A stretch of DNA of 64,000 bases from Kribbella jejuensis (GCF_006715085.1 NZ_VFMM01000001.1:1116001-1180000), one strand, 5' to 3'. Numbered from the stretch's first letter, positions 17,296-27,466 are shown. Notes: generated from the letters alone by a model not told the origin. Made by a program: numbers and translations.

Positions 17296-18036
17296 ATGGA
17301 CGTTCGCTTGACGCGTGCGGGGAACAGGGCCGTCGGCCTGGCGGTGATGATGCTGGTGAGCGCGGTGATCGGCTCGGTCGTGGTCGCGGCCGCGAAGTCA
17401 CCGGCCAAGCCCGTCACGCCCACGCCGCCGGCCGCTGCGCCTGCGGCCGTCACCCCGAGCCCGACGCCGCTGCCGACGAAGTACGTCGTACTGACGTTCG
17501 ACGACGGTCCCGATGCCGAGTACACCCCGAAGGTGTTGGACATCCTCGCGCTGTACGGCGCGAAGGCGACCTTCTTCGAGGTCGGTCAGAACGTGCGCAA
17601 GCATCCCGAGCTGACCAAGCAGTTGCACGCGGCCGGTCACAGCGTGCAGAACCACACCTGGGACCACAGCGATCTCCGCAAGCTCACCGCGGCCAGGTTC
17701 CAGCAGGAGGTCAGGCTGACGGACCAGGCGATCCGCGCGCAGATCGGTAGTACGCCGGGTTGTCTGCGGCCGCCGTACGGCGGGGTGAACCCGGCCGTCA
17801 GGCAGCGCGCGCGGCAACTGGGCAAGGACCTCGTCGTGTGGACGGTCGACTCGCGCGACTGGACCAAGCCTGGTACGGCGGCCATCGTGCAACGCGTACT
17901 GAAGAACGTGCACAGCGGCTCGGTGATCCTGATGCACGACGGCGGCGGCAACCGCTCGCAGACGGTCGCCGCGCTGCCGACGATCCTCAAGGCGCTCAAG
18001 GCGCAGGGGTACGGCTTCCGCACGCTGACCTGCTAG
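17296..18036 (+). CDS. polysaccharide deacetylase (NodB homology), membrane-anchored or secreted
   Basis: A protein of 246 residues. An N-terminal hydrophobic segment (about 12-33) and a Pro/Ala/Thr-rich linker precede the NodB domain: catalytic base in TFDDGP (67-72), zinc ligands in HTWDH (120-124), RPPYGG, VDSRDW and the C-terminal SVILMHDGG. All five motifs are intact, so it should de-N-acetylate a cell-wall or extracellular glycan. The ATG follows a GGGGGG stretch. The last four bases overlap the convergent HAD gene. Confidence 0.92.
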   Translation: MDVRLTRAGNRAVGLAVMMLVSAVIGSVVVAAAKSPAKPVTPTPPAAAPAAVTPSPTPLPTKYVVLTFDDGPDAEYTPKVLDILALYGAKATFFEVGQNVRKHPELTKQLHAAGHSVQNHTWDHSDLRKLTAARFQQEVRLTDQAIRAQIGSTPGCLRPPYGGVNPAVRQRARQLGKDLVVWTVDSRDWTKPGTAAIVQRVLKNVHSGSVILMHDGGGNRSQTVAALPTILKALKAQGYGFRTLTC

Positions 18037-18833
18037 GAGAGCGCGGTCACCAGCGGTACGACGTCGGCGATCGAGGCGACGATCCGGGTCGGGCGGTACG
18101 GGAACCGCTCGACCTCGTGCTCGCCGGTCGACCCGGTCAGCACGAGCACGCTCCGCAGGCCCGCCTCGAGACCGCTGATGATGTCGGTGTCCATCCGGTC
18201 GCCGATCATCACGGTCGTCTCGGAGTGGCCCTCGATCCGGTTCAGCGCGCTGCGCATCATCAGCGGGTTCGGCTTGCCGACGAAGTACGGCGCGACGCCG
18301 GTGGCGCGGGTGATCAGCGCGGCCACCGAACCGGTCGCCGGCAGCGGCCCCTCCTGCGACGGACCGGTCGGATCCGGGTTCGTCGCGATGAACCGCGCGC
18401 CTTCGGCGATCAGCCGGATCGCGCGGGTGATCGCCTCGAACGAGTACGTGCGGGTCTCGCCGAGGACGACGTAGTCCGGGTCGCGCTCGGTGAGGACGTA
18501 CCCGATCTCGTGCAGTGCGGTGGTCAGGCCGGCCTCACCGATCACGTACGCCGTCCCGCCCGGCCGCTGGTCGTCGAGGAACTGGGCAGTGGCCAGCGCG
18601 CTGGTCCAGATCGACGTCTCCGGGATGTCGATGCCCGCGGCAAGCAGCCGGGCACGCAGGTCCCGCGGCGTGAAGATCGAGTTGTTCGTGAGAACCAGGA
18701 ACTTCTTGCCGGACGCCTGCAGCGCGGCGATGAAGTCGCTGGCGCCGGGGATCGACCGCTCCTCGTGCACCAGGACGCCGTCCATGTCGGTCAGCCAGGT
18801 TTCCACCGGTTTGGGCTCGCTCACGCTGCTCAT
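18033..18833 (-). CDS. HAD-IIA (NagD-like) hydrolase
   Basis: A protein of 266 residues. HAD motif I is WLTDMDGVLVHEE, motif II LVLTNNS, then a C2-type cap, a GKPNPLMMRSALN motif III region and motif IV MIGDRMDTDIISGLEAG. Family members dephosphorylate small phosphoesters such as UMP, 2-phosphoglycolate or p-nitrophenyl phosphate. It is not obviously linked to its neighbours. Confidence 0.92.
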   Translation of the reverse strand: MSSVSEPKPVETWLTDMDGVLVHEERSIPGASDFIAALQASGKKFLVLTNNSIFTPRDLRARLLAAGIDIPETSIWTSALATAQFLDDQRPGGTAYVIGEAGLTTALHEIGYVLTERDPDYVVLGETRTYSFEAITRAIRLIAEGARFIATNPDPTGPSQEGPLPATGSVAALITRATGVAPYFVGKPNPLMMRSALNRIEGHSETTVMIGDRMDTDIISGLEAGLRSVLVLTGSTGEHEVERFPYRPTRIVASIADVVPLVTALS

Positions 18834-18881
18834 CGTAGAGTGCCGCCGCCTCCACCCCGACCCACCGCGCGGCGGGTCCGC

Positions 18882-19547
18882 CTAGTGGGCGGTGGATTGT
18901 TCGGCGAGGTTGCGGAGTTTGTCGATCATCGCGTTCGGGTCGTCGGCGGCGTAGACCGCGGAGCCGGCTACGAACACGTCGGCACCCGCGTCGGCGCAGC
19001 GTTCGATCGTCTCGACCGAGACGCCGCCGTCGATCTCGATCCACACGTCCAGGCCGTGCTTGCCGAGCAGCTCGCGCGTACGGCGGATCTTCGGCAGGCA
19101 GAGGTCCAGGAACTTCTGCCCGCCGAACCCAGGCTCGACGGTCATGATCAGGACCATGTCGAGCTCGCCCAGCAGGTCCTCGTACGGCTCGATCGGCGTC
19201 GCCGGCCGCAGCGCCATCGCGGCCCGCGCACCCTTGGCGCGGATCTCCCGCGCGGTCCGCACCGGGGCGCGGCACGCCTCGATGTGGAACGTGACGCTGG
19301 ACGCGCCGGCCTCGACGTACCCAGGCGCCCAGCGATCCGGGTCCTCGATCATCAGGTGACAGTCGAGCGGCAGATCGGTCGACTTCGCCAACGACTCGAC
19401 CACCGGCATCCCGAGCGTCAGATTCGGCACGAAGTGGTTGTCCATCACGTCGACATGCAGCCAGTCCGCATTCGACACAGCCGCGGCCTCATCGGCCAGC
19501 CGAGCAAAGTCAGCGGACAGGATGCTAGGCGCGATCTGAATCCCCAT
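18882..19547 (-). CDS. rpe: ribulose-phosphate 3-epimerase
   Basis: A protein of 221 residues, a complete (beta/alpha)8 barrel beginning [13 protein letters not shown]. Motifs: [39 protein letters not shown] and [12 protein letters not shown]. It interconverts ribulose-5-phosphate and xylulose-5-phosphate in the pentose phosphate pathway. In many actinobacteria rpe sits beside the rib operon; here about 5 kb of accessory genes separate them. Confidence 0.97.
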   Translation of the reverse strand: MGIQIAPSILSADFARLADEAAAVSNADWLHVDVMDNHFVPNLTLGMPVVESLAKSTDLPLDCHLMIEDPDRWAPGYVEAGASSVTFHIEACRAPVRTAREIRAKGARAAMALRPATPIEPYEDLLGELDMVLIMTVEPGFGGQKFLDLCLPKIRRTRELLGKHGLDVWIEIDGGVSVETIERCADAGADVFVAGSAVYAADDPNAMIDKLRNLAEQSTAH

Positions 19548-19611
19548 AGCGCCAATCTATCGACCACCCACGGCCACCCGACCATCCGGTGACTGCGTGA
19601 GGTGGCGGAGC

Positions 19612-20460
19612 TCACCCGAGGAGCTCGGCGGTGAGGACCTCACGGAGCGTGGTGGCGGGGCGGCCGAGAAGCTTCGGCAGCGCGGGGTCGACGACCGCGA
19701 ACTCACCACGTCGGGCGGCCTGGAAGATCCCGAGGGTCAGATCGACCACGAACTCCGGCATCCCGCGGTCGAGCGCGTCCTGTCTCCACTCGTCGTCCGG
19801 GACGGTGACGCGGGTGATCCGCCGGCCGCTGAGGTCGGAGGCGATCGCGGCGACGTCGGCGTAATCGAGTAGTTCGGGACCGGTGAGCGCGGGAGTGATG
19901 CCGTCCAGGCGCTGGGAATCGGTCAACGCGACGACCGCCGCGTCGGCGAGGTCGCGGTGAGCGGTCCACGAAACCGGTCCGTCCTCCGGGAGGATCAGCT
20001 CGCCGGTTTCCATTGCGGATCGGAGCATGAAGACCGTCGTACTCGCGTAGAAACCGTTGCGCAGCGCGGTGAACGGTACGCCCGAACTCGCCAGGTCCTG
20101 CTCCGTCGCGGCGTGACCGCGGGTGGCGACGAAGCGCGAGTCGAGGCTGGCGGCCTGATGGCTGGTGTAGAGGATGCGCTCGGCGCCGGCGGACTTCGCG
20201 GTCTCGATCGCGAGGCGGTGCGGCGCCGGGTCGGCCGGACCGGAGACGATCAGCACCTGGGTGGCGCCGTCGAACGCGGTCGCCAGCGCGGCCGGGTCGT
20301 CGAAGTCGGCGCGCCGTACCCGGATCCCGCGGGCAGCGAGGTCCGCGGCCTTCTCCGGTTCGCGGACGCTGACGCCCAGCCGGCCGGCCGGTACCTGCTC
20401 GGCGAGACGCTCGACGACGGCCCGTCCGAGTCGGCCGGTACCTCCGGTGACGATGATCAT
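19612..20460 (-). CDS. NmrA-type NAD(P)H-dependent quinone reductase-like protein
   Basis: A protein of 282 residues beginning MIIVTGGTGRLGRAVVERLA (Rossmann motif), with VRRADFDDPAALATAFDGAT and AGAERILYTSH, the layout of the NmrA/QorB (YtfG) family. It is divergent from a TetR gene across a gap with a strong direct repeat, and so is probably induced by the TetR ligand, perhaps a quinone or azo compound. Confidence 0.88.
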   Translation of the reverse strand: MIIVTGGTGRLGRAVVERLAEQVPAGRLGVSVREPEKAADLAARGIRVRRADFDDPAALATAFDGATQVLIVSGPADPAPHRLAIETAKSAGAERILYTSHQAASLDSRFVATRGHAATEQDLASSGVPFTALRNGFYASTTVFMLRSAMETGELILPEDGPVSWTAHRDLADAAVVALTDSQRLDGITPALTGPELLDYADVAAIASDLSGRRITRVTVPDDEWRQDALDRGMPEFVVDLTLGIFQAARRGEFAVVDPALPKLLGRPATTLREVLTAELLG

Positions 20461-20474
20461 GAAGAACTCCTTGT

Positions 20475-20512
20475 TATCAGTGGAAACAGGATTACGCTAT
20501 CACTGGAAACAG
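20475..20512. promoter_or_regulatory. direct-repeat operator between reductase and TetR genes
   Basis: Two near-identical 15-mers, TATCAGTGGAAACAG (20475-20489) and TATCACTGGAAACAG (20498-20512), differ at one base and start 23 bases apart. Each contains a TATCA element resembling a -10 sequence, and CTATCA may double as the promoter. The position suggests binding by the divergent TetR protein. Confidence 0.55.
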
Positions 20513-20539
20513 AGGTGGCCAAGCGTTACGGTTGCGTCC

Positions 20540-21256
20540 GTGGACGAGAGCACAGGCAGCCGAGACGGGATGCGGGCGCAGATCGTCGAGGTCGCCGCCG
20601 GGCTGCTCGCGACCGGCGGCCGGGACGCGGTGTCCACGCGAGCCGTTGCCGGCGCGGCGGGCACGCAGGCGCCGACGATCTACCGGCTGTTCGGCGACAA
20701 GGACGGGTTGCTGCAAGCCGTGCTCGAGTACGGCTTCGCGAAGTACCTCGCCGAGAAGCCGCCGCACGACCCGACGGCGGACCCGATCGCGGACCTGCGC
20801 GCCGGGTGGGACCTGCACGTCGGCTTCGGCCTGGCGAACCGGGAGCTGTTCCTGCTGATGTACGCCGACACGCAGCCGGGAAAACCCCCGGCGGCGGCCG
20901 AGGCGGGGTTGGCGATCCTGCGGACGCGGATCCGTCACCTGGCAGCGGCGGGTCGGCTGCGCGTGTCCGAGGATCTGGCCGTCGACATGGTCCAGGCGGC
21001 CGGCTCAGGCGCCGTACTCACCCTGCTCAACACCCCCGAGAACAAGCGGGACCCACGCCTGGCCGACGCGATGTTCGACGCCGTGGTCGCGGCGATCACC
21101 ACGCCGGACGACGACGGCGCGACGCGCGGTCGGCCCGCTGCCGAAGGTGTGACGGCCGCCGCCAATGCGTTGCAGGCGTATCTGCCGGAGCTTCGGATGT
21201 TGACCGACGGGGAGCGTCAGGTGCTGGGCGAGTGGCTCGCCCGGATCACCCGCTGA
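20540..21256 (+). CDS. TetR family transcriptional regulator
   Basis: A protein of 238 residues from the GTG at 20540. The N-terminal HTH is AGLLATGGRDAVSTRAVAGA followed by TQAPTIYRLFGDKDGLLQAV, and a C-terminal ligand domain follows. It is divergent from the NmrA-type reductase, its probable target. The 3' end overlaps cobK by 11 bases in convergent orientation. Confidence 0.93.
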   Translation: MDESTGSRDGMRAQIVEVAAGLLATGGRDAVSTRAVAGAAGTQAPTIYRLFGDKDGLLQAVLEYGFAKYLAEKPPHDPTADPIADLRAGWDLHVGFGLANRELFLLMYADTQPGKPPAAAEAGLAILRTRIRHLAAAGRLRVSEDLAVDMVQAAGSGAVLTLLNTPENKRDPRLADAMFDAVVAAITTPDDDGATRGRPAAEGVTAAANALQAYLPELRMLTDGERQVLGEWLARITR

Positions 21257-21977
21257 TATTCGTTCGCAGCCAGGTGAGGGCTTCGGCGGGTGTTTCGACG
21301 ACGTCCAGGCCGGATGGGAGCGGGGGGCGGCGAATGATGACTACCGGTATATGCAGACGGCGGGCCGCGCGGAGTTTGGGGGCGGTGGCGGCGCCGCCGC
21401 TGTTCTTGGTGACCAGTACGTCGATGCGGTGCCGCTGCAGGAGCTCCACCTCGTCGGATTCCGTGAAGGGTCCGCGCGCGAGGAGGAGCTCGCACCAGGT
21501 CGGTGCGGGCTCCGGCGGATCGACGCAACGGGCCAAGGTCCACAGACCGGTACCCGCGAATGCGTCAAGCCCCTGACGCCCGATCGTCAGAAACACCCGC
21601 GACCCAACCCGAGACAGCAGTTCCGCCGCCGCAGCAGCCGTATCAACCCAATACCACTCGGCTGAAGAGTCCTCCCAGGCTGGACGGCTGAGGATGAGGT
21701 GGGGGGTGGCGGTTTGGGTGGTGGCGGTGGTGGCGTTGGTGGTTATCTGGGTGGCGAAGGGGTGGGTGGCGTCGATGACGGCGTCGACCGGGTTGGTTCG
21801 GAGCCAGGCGGTGAGGCCTTCGGGGCCGCCGAAGCCGCCGGTGCGGACTTCGCCGACCGGGTGCTGGGGAGCGGTGGTGCGGCCGGCCAGGGAGGAGACG
21901 ACTTCGATGCCGGCGGCGACCAGGAGGCGGGCCAGTTCGCGGGCCTCGCCGGTGCCGCCGAGGAGCAGGACTCTCAT
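21246..21977 (-). CDS. cobK: precorrin-6A reductase
   Basis: A protein of 243 residues starting [19 protein letters not shown]. Other CobK/CbiJ motifs are [11 protein letters not shown] and the C-terminal VTKNSGG with [15 protein letters not shown]. It uses NADPH to reduce precorrin-6A in corrin ring synthesis. It is the last of three tightly overlapping genes cobL-cobM-cobK. Confidence 0.94.
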   Translation of the reverse strand: MRVLLLGGTGEARELARLLVAAGIEVVSSLAGRTTAPQHPVGEVRTGGFGGPEGLTAWLRTNPVDAVIDATHPFATQITTNATTATTQTATPHLILSRPAWEDSSAEWYWVDTAAAAAELLSRVGSRVFLTIGRQGLDAFAGTGLWTLARCVDPPEPAPTWCELLLARGPFTESDEVELLQRHRIDVLVTKNSGGAATAPKLRAARRLHIPVVIIRRPPLPSGLDVVETPAEALTWLRTNISG

Positions 21978-22714
21978 CGCGCGCGGGTGGTCGAGTACAG
22001 GTGGCTGTCGCGAAAGGTCGTTGCCGACAGCACCTTTCCGGCGATGATCACGGCGGTACGGCGAATGCCTGCGGCACGTACTTGTTCGGCGATGTCCGCC
22101 AACGTGCCGCGCAGTACCACGTCGTCCTCGCGGGACGCACGGGCAACGACCGCCACCGGGCAGTCGGCGCCGTAGTTCGGGAGGAGTTCAGCGACAACAC
22201 GGTCGATCTGCTGGACCGCCAGGTGCAGAACGATCGTCGCGCGGCTCGCACCGAGGGTCGCGAGGTCCTCCCCCGGCGGCATCGCGCTCGCGCTGCCACT
22301 GATCCGGGTCAGGACAACCGTCTGACCGACCTCCGGGACGGTCAGCTCACGGTTGAGCGTGGCGGCGGCTGCGGCGTACGCCGGTACTCCGGGCGTGACG
22401 TCGTACGGGATCTGCAACGCGTCGAGGCGACGCATCTGCTCGGCCATCGCGCTGAAGACGGACGGGTCACCGGAGTGCAGGCGGGCGACGTCGTGGCCGG
22501 CGGCGTGGGCGGTGGCGAGTTCGCCGATGATCTCGTCGAGGTTGAGGTTGGCCGTGTCGACCTTGCGGGCGTCCGGCGGGCAGTGGTCGAGGAGCTCGAC
22601 GGGGACGAGTGCACCGGCGTACAAGCAGACCGGTGAGGACGCGATCAGGTCGCGGCCGCGCACGGTGATGAGGTCAGCCGCGCCTGGGCCGGCGCCGATG
22701 AAGTGGACCGTCAT
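21974..22714 (-). CDS. cobM: precorrin-4 C11-methyltransferase
   Basis: A protein of 246 residues beginning [20 protein letters not shown], a tetrapyrrole methylase start. The SAM-binding loop [15 protein letters not shown] and [16 protein letters not shown] are present, with VVLTRISG further on, typical of CobM/CbiF. It overlaps both neighbours by four bases. The start is the ATG at 22714; the much longer open frame upstream is the shadow of cobL. Confidence 0.95.
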   Translation of the reverse strand: MTVHFIGAGPGAADLITVRGRDLIASSPVCLYAGALVPVELLDHCPPDARKVDTANLNLDEIIGELATAHAAGHDVARLHSGDPSVFSAMAEQMRRLDALQIPYDVTPGVPAYAAAAATLNRELTVPEVGQTVVLTRISGSASAMPPGEDLATLGASRATIVLHLAVQQIDRVVAELLPNYGADCPVAVVARASREDDVVLRGTLADIAEQVRAAGIRRTAVIIAGKVLSATTFRDSHLYSTTRAR

Positions 22715-23907
22715 TTCGTCACGCTCCAGATGGTGACGGGCATGGCGGGGCGCCAGCCGGTCATGGTGCCGATCGCGGAGGCGCGGTGTACATCGAGGCG
22801 TACGAGGTCGCCGCCGTACGTCTTGTACCACTGGACGATGAGCGCCTCCGTCTCCAGCGTGACGCCATTCGCGACCAGACGGCCGCCGGGGCGGAGTGCG
22901 TTCCAGCAGGCGTCGAACAGGCCGGGGGCGGTTGCTCCGCCGCCGATGAAGATCGCGTCGGGTGCTTCGAGGCCTTCCAAAGCTGTGGGTGCGGGGCCTT
23001 CGACGACGGTGACTGCGGCGCCGAGGTTGAGTGCGTTGCGTTCGAGGCGTTTGGCGCGGGTGGGGTCGCGTTCGATGGCGATCGCCCGGCAGGTCGGGTG
23101 GTGGCGGGACCATTCGATCGCGATGCTGCCGGCGCCGCCGCCGATGTCCCAGAGGAGTTGGCCGGGTACGGGGGCGAGGCGGGAGAGCGAGACCGCGCGT
23201 ACTTCGCGCTTGGTGAGCTGGCCGTCGCTCTCGTACGCGTCGTCGGGGAGGCCGGGGACGGTGGAGAGGATCGGTGCGTCGGCGGGGCATTCGACCGCGA
23301 TGACGTTGAGCGGGTCGACGTCGGCGGACCAGTCGGCGGCTGTTGTGGTGCGGATGCGTTCGGTCGGGCCGTCCAGTTGTTCGAGGACGGTGAAGGTGCT
23401 GTTGCCGTAGCCGCGGGCGGTGAGTAGTTGGGCGACTTCTGCGGGGGTTTGGGCGGTGCGGCTGAGGATGAGGAGGCGCCGGTTGGGTTGGAGGTGCGGG
23501 TGCAGGCGGTCGACCGGGTTGGTGACCAGGCTCACCACCTGTACCTGATCCTGCGCCCACCCGAGCCGCGCACACGCCAGCGAGACGCTGGACGGATGCG
23601 GGATGACGCGTACGGCATCCACCCCGAGCATCCGCACCAGCGTCGTACCAATCCCATGGAACGTCGGATCGCCGCTCGCCAGCACACACACCCGGCGCCC
23701 CCGAAACTCCGCCAACAATCGAGGCAGTCCCTCGGAAAGCGGCGACGGCCAAGCCACAGCCTCAAACGAGCCCGATGGAACGAGGCCTAGTTGGCGGGGG
23801 CTGCCTAGGAGGATTTCGGCTGTGGCTAGGGCTGATTGGGCTTCGGGGGTGAGGCCGGGCCAGCCGTCGGGGCCTATGCCGACGACGGTGATGGGGTCAG
23901 CCGGCAT
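22711..23907 (-). CDS. cobL: precorrin-6Y C5,15-methyltransferase (decarboxylating), fused CbiE-CbiT
   Basis: A protein of 398 residues with two domains. The N-terminal tetrapyrrole methylase (about 1-205) shows [19 protein letters not shown] and [20 protein letters not shown]. The C-terminal SAM methyltransferase/decarboxylase shows [19 protein letters not shown] and [18 protein letters not shown]. Only three corrin genes are in this window, so the rest of the pathway must lie elsewhere. Confidence 0.95.
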   Translation of the reverse strand: MPADPITVVGIGPDGWPGLTPEAQSALATAEILLGSPRQLGLVPSGSFEAVAWPSPLSEGLPRLLAEFRGRRVCVLASGDPTFHGIGTTLVRMLGVDAVRVIPHPSSVSLACARLGWAQDQVQVVSLVTNPVDRLHPHLQPNRRLLILSRTAQTPAEVAQLLTARGYGNSTFTVLEQLDGPTERIRTTTAADWSADVDPLNVIAVECPADAPILSTVPGLPDDAYESDGQLTKREVRAVSLSRLAPVPGQLLWDIGGGAGSIAIEWSRHHPTCRAIAIERDPTRAKRLERNALNLGAAVTVVEGPAPTALEGLEAPDAIFIGGGATAPGLFDACWNALRPGGRLVANGVTLETEALIVQWYKTYGGDLVRLDVHRASAIGTMTGWRPAMPVTIWSVTK

Positions 23908-24277
23908 TGCCGAGGGCCTTTGTGATGGTGATTTCGAGGACGACGCGCGTGGGGTTGGGGCGGGGTTGTTTGTAGCGCTTGGCGTAGCGGGTCACCGCGT
24001 CCAGGACGTGGGCCGGGTCGTCGCTGACCACGGCGCGGCCCTCCAGCGTGCTCCAGCGGCGGCCGTCCACCTGCGTCACCGCGACGGATGCCTCTCCCAG
24101 CCGACGGATCGTCCGCGCCTTGTACGACGTACCGGAGCAGATGACCCGTACCAGCCCGGCGTCCGGGTCCAGCGTCGCGCCGACCGGGGTCGCATGGACC
24201 GTACCGTCTGCCCGGACAGTGCTCAGCACACACAGGTGCCGTTCGGTCCAGAACTCGACCAGTTGCTCACTCAACAC
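23897..24277 (-). CDS. PPOX-class (pyridoxamine-phosphate-oxidase fold) F420-dependent-type protein
   Basis: A protein of 126 residues with a split-barrel flavin/F420 fold: RHLCVLSTVRADGTVHATPV, DAGLVRVICSGTSYKARTIR and WSTLEGRAVVSDDP. Such actinobacterial proteins use F420 or FMN to reduce small substrates. The GTG start at 24277 gives MLSEQLVEF. Its last 11 bases overlap the start of cobL, so it may be transcribed with the cobalamin genes, but a functional link is not evident. Confidence 0.85.
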   Translation of the reverse strand: MLSEQLVEFWTERHLCVLSTVRADGTVHATPVGATLDPDAGLVRVICSGTSYKARTIRRLGEASVAVTQVDGRRWSTLEGRAVVSDDPAHVLDAVTRYAKRYKQPRPNPTRVVLEITITKALGNAG

Positions 24278-24291
24278 CCAGCGATCGTAGA

Positions 24292-24324
24292 CAGGCCCGC
24301 CCGGCGGTGAACCGGGCGGGCCTG
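24292..24324. terminator. strong GC-rich hairpin
   Basis: A perfect 13-bp inverted repeat, CAGGCCCGCCCGG (24292-24304) and CCGGGCGGGCCTG (24312-24324), with a 7-base loop. It sits just past the end of the ABC permease gene and upstream of the PPOX gene, so it probably terminates the exporter transcript on the minus strand. There is no U-tract. Confidence 0.7.
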
Positions 24325-24360
24325 CGAGCGCCGGACCCCTCAGACCAGCGCCGTCCTCAG

Positions 24361-25959
24361 TCAGCCGATATCGCGCCGGCGGAAGGTGGCGAAGCCCGCG
24401 ATCGTCAGCGCCGCCGCGATCGCGGTCAGCCAGATCACCGGGGTCGCGGAGAAGTCACCACCCGGCAGCCGCGGCGTGTGGCCGTACGGGCTGAGGTCGA
24501 TCATCCACTGCGGCAGGTTGAAGATCTCGCCGAACTGCCCGATCAGCAGGAACAGCCCGTACAACCCCCAGCCCGCGGCGACCAGCTTCGGCGCCACCCC
24601 GAACAGAACCACAACCAATGCGGTGACCAGCCAGATCGCAGGGAGCTGTACGGCGGCCGCCGCCAGCATCCGAGGCACCTGACGCCCCATGTTGCCCAGC
24701 GACGCGCCACTCGAGACACCTGAGCCGAGCCCCGCAACCAGAATCAGCACACCAGTACCGAGCAAAGCCATCAGCACATGACTCGCCAACCACCGCCCAC
24801 GCGTCACACCGGTCGCCAGCAACGGCTCGGCCCGCAGCGCGGTCTCCTCCGACCGCAGTCGCAAAGCGGCCTGGATACCGAACGCTGACGCCAGCAGCCC
24901 CATCACGCCCATCTCGGTCGCCAGGAACGCGTCGGTGATGCCCTCGACGCCACCCAGCTTCTGCACCATTTCGCGAGCACTGTCACTCGTCACGAACCCG
25001 TCGACGTTGCTGGCAATGTTGCCGACCAGCAGCCCCAGCAGCAGGAAGGCGAAACCCCACGCCAGCAAGGAGCCGCGGTGCAGTCGCCACGCCAACGCCA
25101 GCGGTGACCGCAGGGAAGCAGCCGCCCGCGGTGGTCCAGGCCGCGGCCGAACCAGACCGGCGCCAAGATCGCGCCGCCGGATCAGTGCGGTCGCCGCGGC
25201 GACAAGAACCGCCAGGAACACCAGTGGCACCAGTAGTACGGCCCAGTGATCACCGGCGTACGCACGGACCTGCTGCGACCAACCGATCGGTGACAGCCAG
25301 GACACCCACTGCGTACTGCCGTCCGCGGACGAGTCCCCGACAGCCCTCAGTACGTACGACACACCCAACACGACCGCGGTGAGCCCGTTGGCGGCCCGCG
25401 CGCTCTCGGTGACCTGTGCCGTCACCGCACCGACGCCCGCGAAGGACAGACCGGCCGCAGCCCACATCAGCCCGAACGCGAACGACCCCGTGGCATCCAG
25501 TCCGCTCCCGATCAAGGAGAGCGCAGTCACCAGCCCGAGCACGATCACCGTCGCGGACGACACGATCAGCCCGGCGGCCAGAGCGGCGTACCGGCCGAGT
25601 ACTCCGGCACTCAGCAACTCGAGCCGCCCGGACTCCTCCTCGGTCCGGGTGTGCCGTACGACGAGCATGCCGGCCAGCAACCCGACGAGCAGTGCACCGA
25701 ACGCCGTGAGCTTGAACAGCGAGACCTCTCCGAGCGAGGACTCGTCGAAGATCCGCCCGTACAACGAGACCAGTGCGGGCGAAGCGTTCGACGTTCGCGC
25801 GGCCTCGACCAGCGCGTTCTTGTCGGAGTACAGGCTGATCGACGCCTTGGCCGACCCGGCCGCCGACAGGACGAAGACGACCACCCAGATCGGGATCAGC
25901 AACCGGTCGCGGCGCAGCGCGAGCCGCACCAGCGTCCCGGTACCGACGAAGTCGTTCAT
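24361..25959 (-). CDS. ABC exporter permease (polyketide-antibiotic exporter type)
   Basis: A protein of 532 residues with about twelve hydrophobic segments in two similar halves, as in the large permeases annotated as exporters of polyketide antibiotics (TipC-like). Short motifs such as [20 protein letters not shown] in the first half and [20 protein letters not shown] in the second mark the internal duplication. It overlaps the ATPase gene by four bases. The pair is probably induced by a toxic compound sensed by the divergent regulator. Confidence 0.9.
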   Translation of the reverse strand: MNDFVGTGTLVRLALRRDRLLIPIWVVVFVLSAAGSAKASISLYSDKNALVEAARTSNASPALVSLYGRIFDESSLGEVSLFKLTAFGALLVGLLAGMLVVRHTRTEEESGRLELLSAGVLGRYAALAAGLIVSSATVIVLGLVTALSLIGSGLDATGSFAFGLMWAAAGLSFAGVGAVTAQVTESARAANGLTAVVLGVSYVLRAVGDSSADGSTQWVSWLSPIGWSQQVRAYAGDHWAVLLVPLVFLAVLVAAATALIRRRDLGAGLVRPRPGPPRAAASLRSPLALAWRLHRGSLLAWGFAFLLLGLLVGNIASNVDGFVTSDSAREMVQKLGGVEGITDAFLATEMGVMGLLASAFGIQAALRLRSEETALRAEPLLATGVTRGRWLASHVLMALLGTGVLILVAGLGSGVSSGASLGNMGRQVPRMLAAAAVQLPAIWLVTALVVVLFGVAPKLVAAGWGLYGLFLLIGQFGEIFNLPQWMIDLSPYGHTPRLPGGDFSATPVIWLTAIAAALTIAGFATFRRRDIG

Positions 25960-26882
25960 CGCACCGCCGCCCCGTGATCCGGAACAGCCTCAGCCGGTAC
26001 GTCTTCCTCGTAGTGCCGCAGGAACAGCTCCTCCAGCGTCGGCGGCTGCGCGACCAGGGTCCTGATCCCGCTCGCCGACAGTTGCCGCATCACCGCATCG
26101 AGCTGGGCGGTGTCCACCTCGCACCGCACCCGGTTGCCCTCGACATCGAGGTCGTGCACCCCCGGCAGCTCCGCCAGCCCGTTCGGCGATCCGGCCAGCT
26201 CGGCGTGGATCGACGTACGGGTGAGGTGCCGAAGCTCAGCGAGCGTGCCGGTCTCGACCACCTTGCCGCGGCGGATGATGCTGACCCGGTCGCACAGCGC
26301 CTCGACTTCGGACAGGATGTGGCTCGACAGCAGCACGGTGCGGTCGCGCTGACGCTCCTCCTCGATGCACTGCCGGAACACCTCCTCCATCAGCGGGTCG
26401 AGGCCGGAGGTCGGCTCGTCCAGGATCAGCAGCTCCACGTCCGAGGACAGCGCCGCAACCAGCGCGACCTTCTGCCGGTTGCCCTTGGAGTAGGTCCGGC
26501 CCTTCTTGGTCGGGTCCAGATCGAACCGGCGGAGCAGCTCGTCGCGCTTCTTCTCGTCCAGCCCGCCGCGCAGCCGGCCGAGCAGGTCGATCACCTCTCC
26601 GCCGGTCAGGTTCGGCCACAGGTTCACGTCGCCGGGAACGTACGCGAGCCGCCGGTGCAGCTTCGCCGCGTCGTGCCACGGGTCGCCGCCGAGCAGCGAG
26701 ACATCGCCGGCGTCACCCCGCAGCAGGCCGAGCAGGACCCGGATGGTGGTGGACTTCCCGGCGCCGTTCGGCCCGAGGAAGCCGTGCACCTCGCCGGTTC
26801 TGACCTCGAGGTCGAGCCCGTCGAGGGCGTGCGTACTGCCGTACGACTTGTGCAGTCCGGAGACCACAATGGCTGATGTCAT
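25956..26882 (-). CDS. ABC exporter ATP-binding protein
   Basis: A protein of 308 residues, DrrA-like. Walker [10 protein letters not shown], a variant signature SKGNRQKV in place of LSGGQ, Walker [16 protein letters not shown]-loop LLSSHIL, and a C-terminal extension typical of drug/antibiotic exporters. It is divergent from a GbsR/MarR-like gene across an AT-rich gap with a palindrome. Confidence 0.93.
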   Translation of the reverse strand: MTSAIVVSGLHKSYGSTHALDGLDLEVRTGEVHGFLGPNGAGKSTTIRVLLGLLRGDAGDVSLLGGDPWHDAAKLHRRLAYVPGDVNLWPNLTGGEVIDLLGRLRGGLDEKKRDELLRRFDLDPTKKGRTYSKGNRQKVALVAALSSDVELLILDEPTSGLDPLMEEVFRQCIEEERQRDRTVLLSSHILSEVEALCDRVSIIRRGKVVETGTLAELRHLTRTSIHAELAGSPNGLAELPGVHDLDVEGNRVRCEVDTAQLDAVMRQLSASGIRTLVAQPPTLEELFLRHYEEDVPAEAVPDHGAAVR

Positions 26883-26896
26883 GATTCATAACGTAC

Positions 26897-26911
26897 ACTT
26901 CATTCAGAAGT
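26897..26911. promoter_or_regulatory. palindrome in divergent exporter/regulator promoter
   Basis: ACTTC-ATTCA-GAAGT is a perfect 5-bp inverted repeat in the AT-rich gap (26883-26962). A looser outer pair GATTCA...TGAATC frames it. It is a plausible operator for the 26963 regulator, controlling both itself and the exporter. Confidence 0.45.
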
Positions 26912-26962
26912 TTGTGAATCTTGCTAACAGATTTCTGGCGCGGCAGAGGAGATGATGGGGCG

Positions 26963-27466
26963 GTGAGTGCACATCGGGACGACGACGCCGTCAAGCGGTA
27001 CACCGAACAGTTCGGCAACTTGCTGGCGGAGACCGGCTGGCCGCGGATGGCGGCCCGGGTGTTCGCCGCGATCCTGTCCAGCGTGGACGGCCGGATGACC
27101 GCTGCCGAGCTGTCCGACCAGCTGCAGGCGAGTCCGGCCGCGGTGTCCGGCGCGGTGAACTACCTGCTCCAGCTCCGCCTCGCGACCCGCGAGCGCGAGC
27201 CAGGCACCCGTCGCGACGTGTACGTCGTCCAGGACGACGCGTGGTACCAGACGATGATGACCGAGGACGCGTCGCTCGCCCGCTGGTCGGTCTCGCTCCG
27301 CAAGGTCCTCGACGCCGCCGGCGAAGGCACCGAAGCGCACCGGCGGATCCGGGTCTCGCTCGGCTTCATCGACTTCATCGGCGAAGAGGTGAAGGGCCTG
27401 AGCGAACGCTGGATCAAACGCAAGGCCGAGATCGACGCCGAACTGGACGCGGAGTACGGCGGCTAG
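26963..27466 (+). CDS. GbsR/MarR-like transcriptional regulator
   Basis: A protein of 167 residues from the GTG at 26963, with a winged HTH of the GbsR type: FGNLLAETGWPRMAARVFAA, GRMTAAELSDQLQASPAAVS and YLLQLRLATREREPGTRRDV. Such regulators commonly sit divergent to drug ABC exporters, as here. The last four bases overlap the convergent XRE gene. Confidence 0.9.
   Translation: MSAHRDDDAVKRYTEQFGNLLAETGWPRMAARVFAAILSSVDGRMTAAELSDQLQASPAAVSGAVNYLLQLRLATREREPGTRRDVYVVQDDAWYQTMMTEDASLARWSVSLRKVLDAAGEGTEAHRRIRVSLGFIDFIGEEVKGLSERWIKRKAEIDAELDAEYGG

Noticed and set aside
22715-23752. Long N-terminal extension of the cobM frame
   Set aside because: The extension is Arg/Pro/His-rich and lies over cobL; cobM has a clear family start at 22714.
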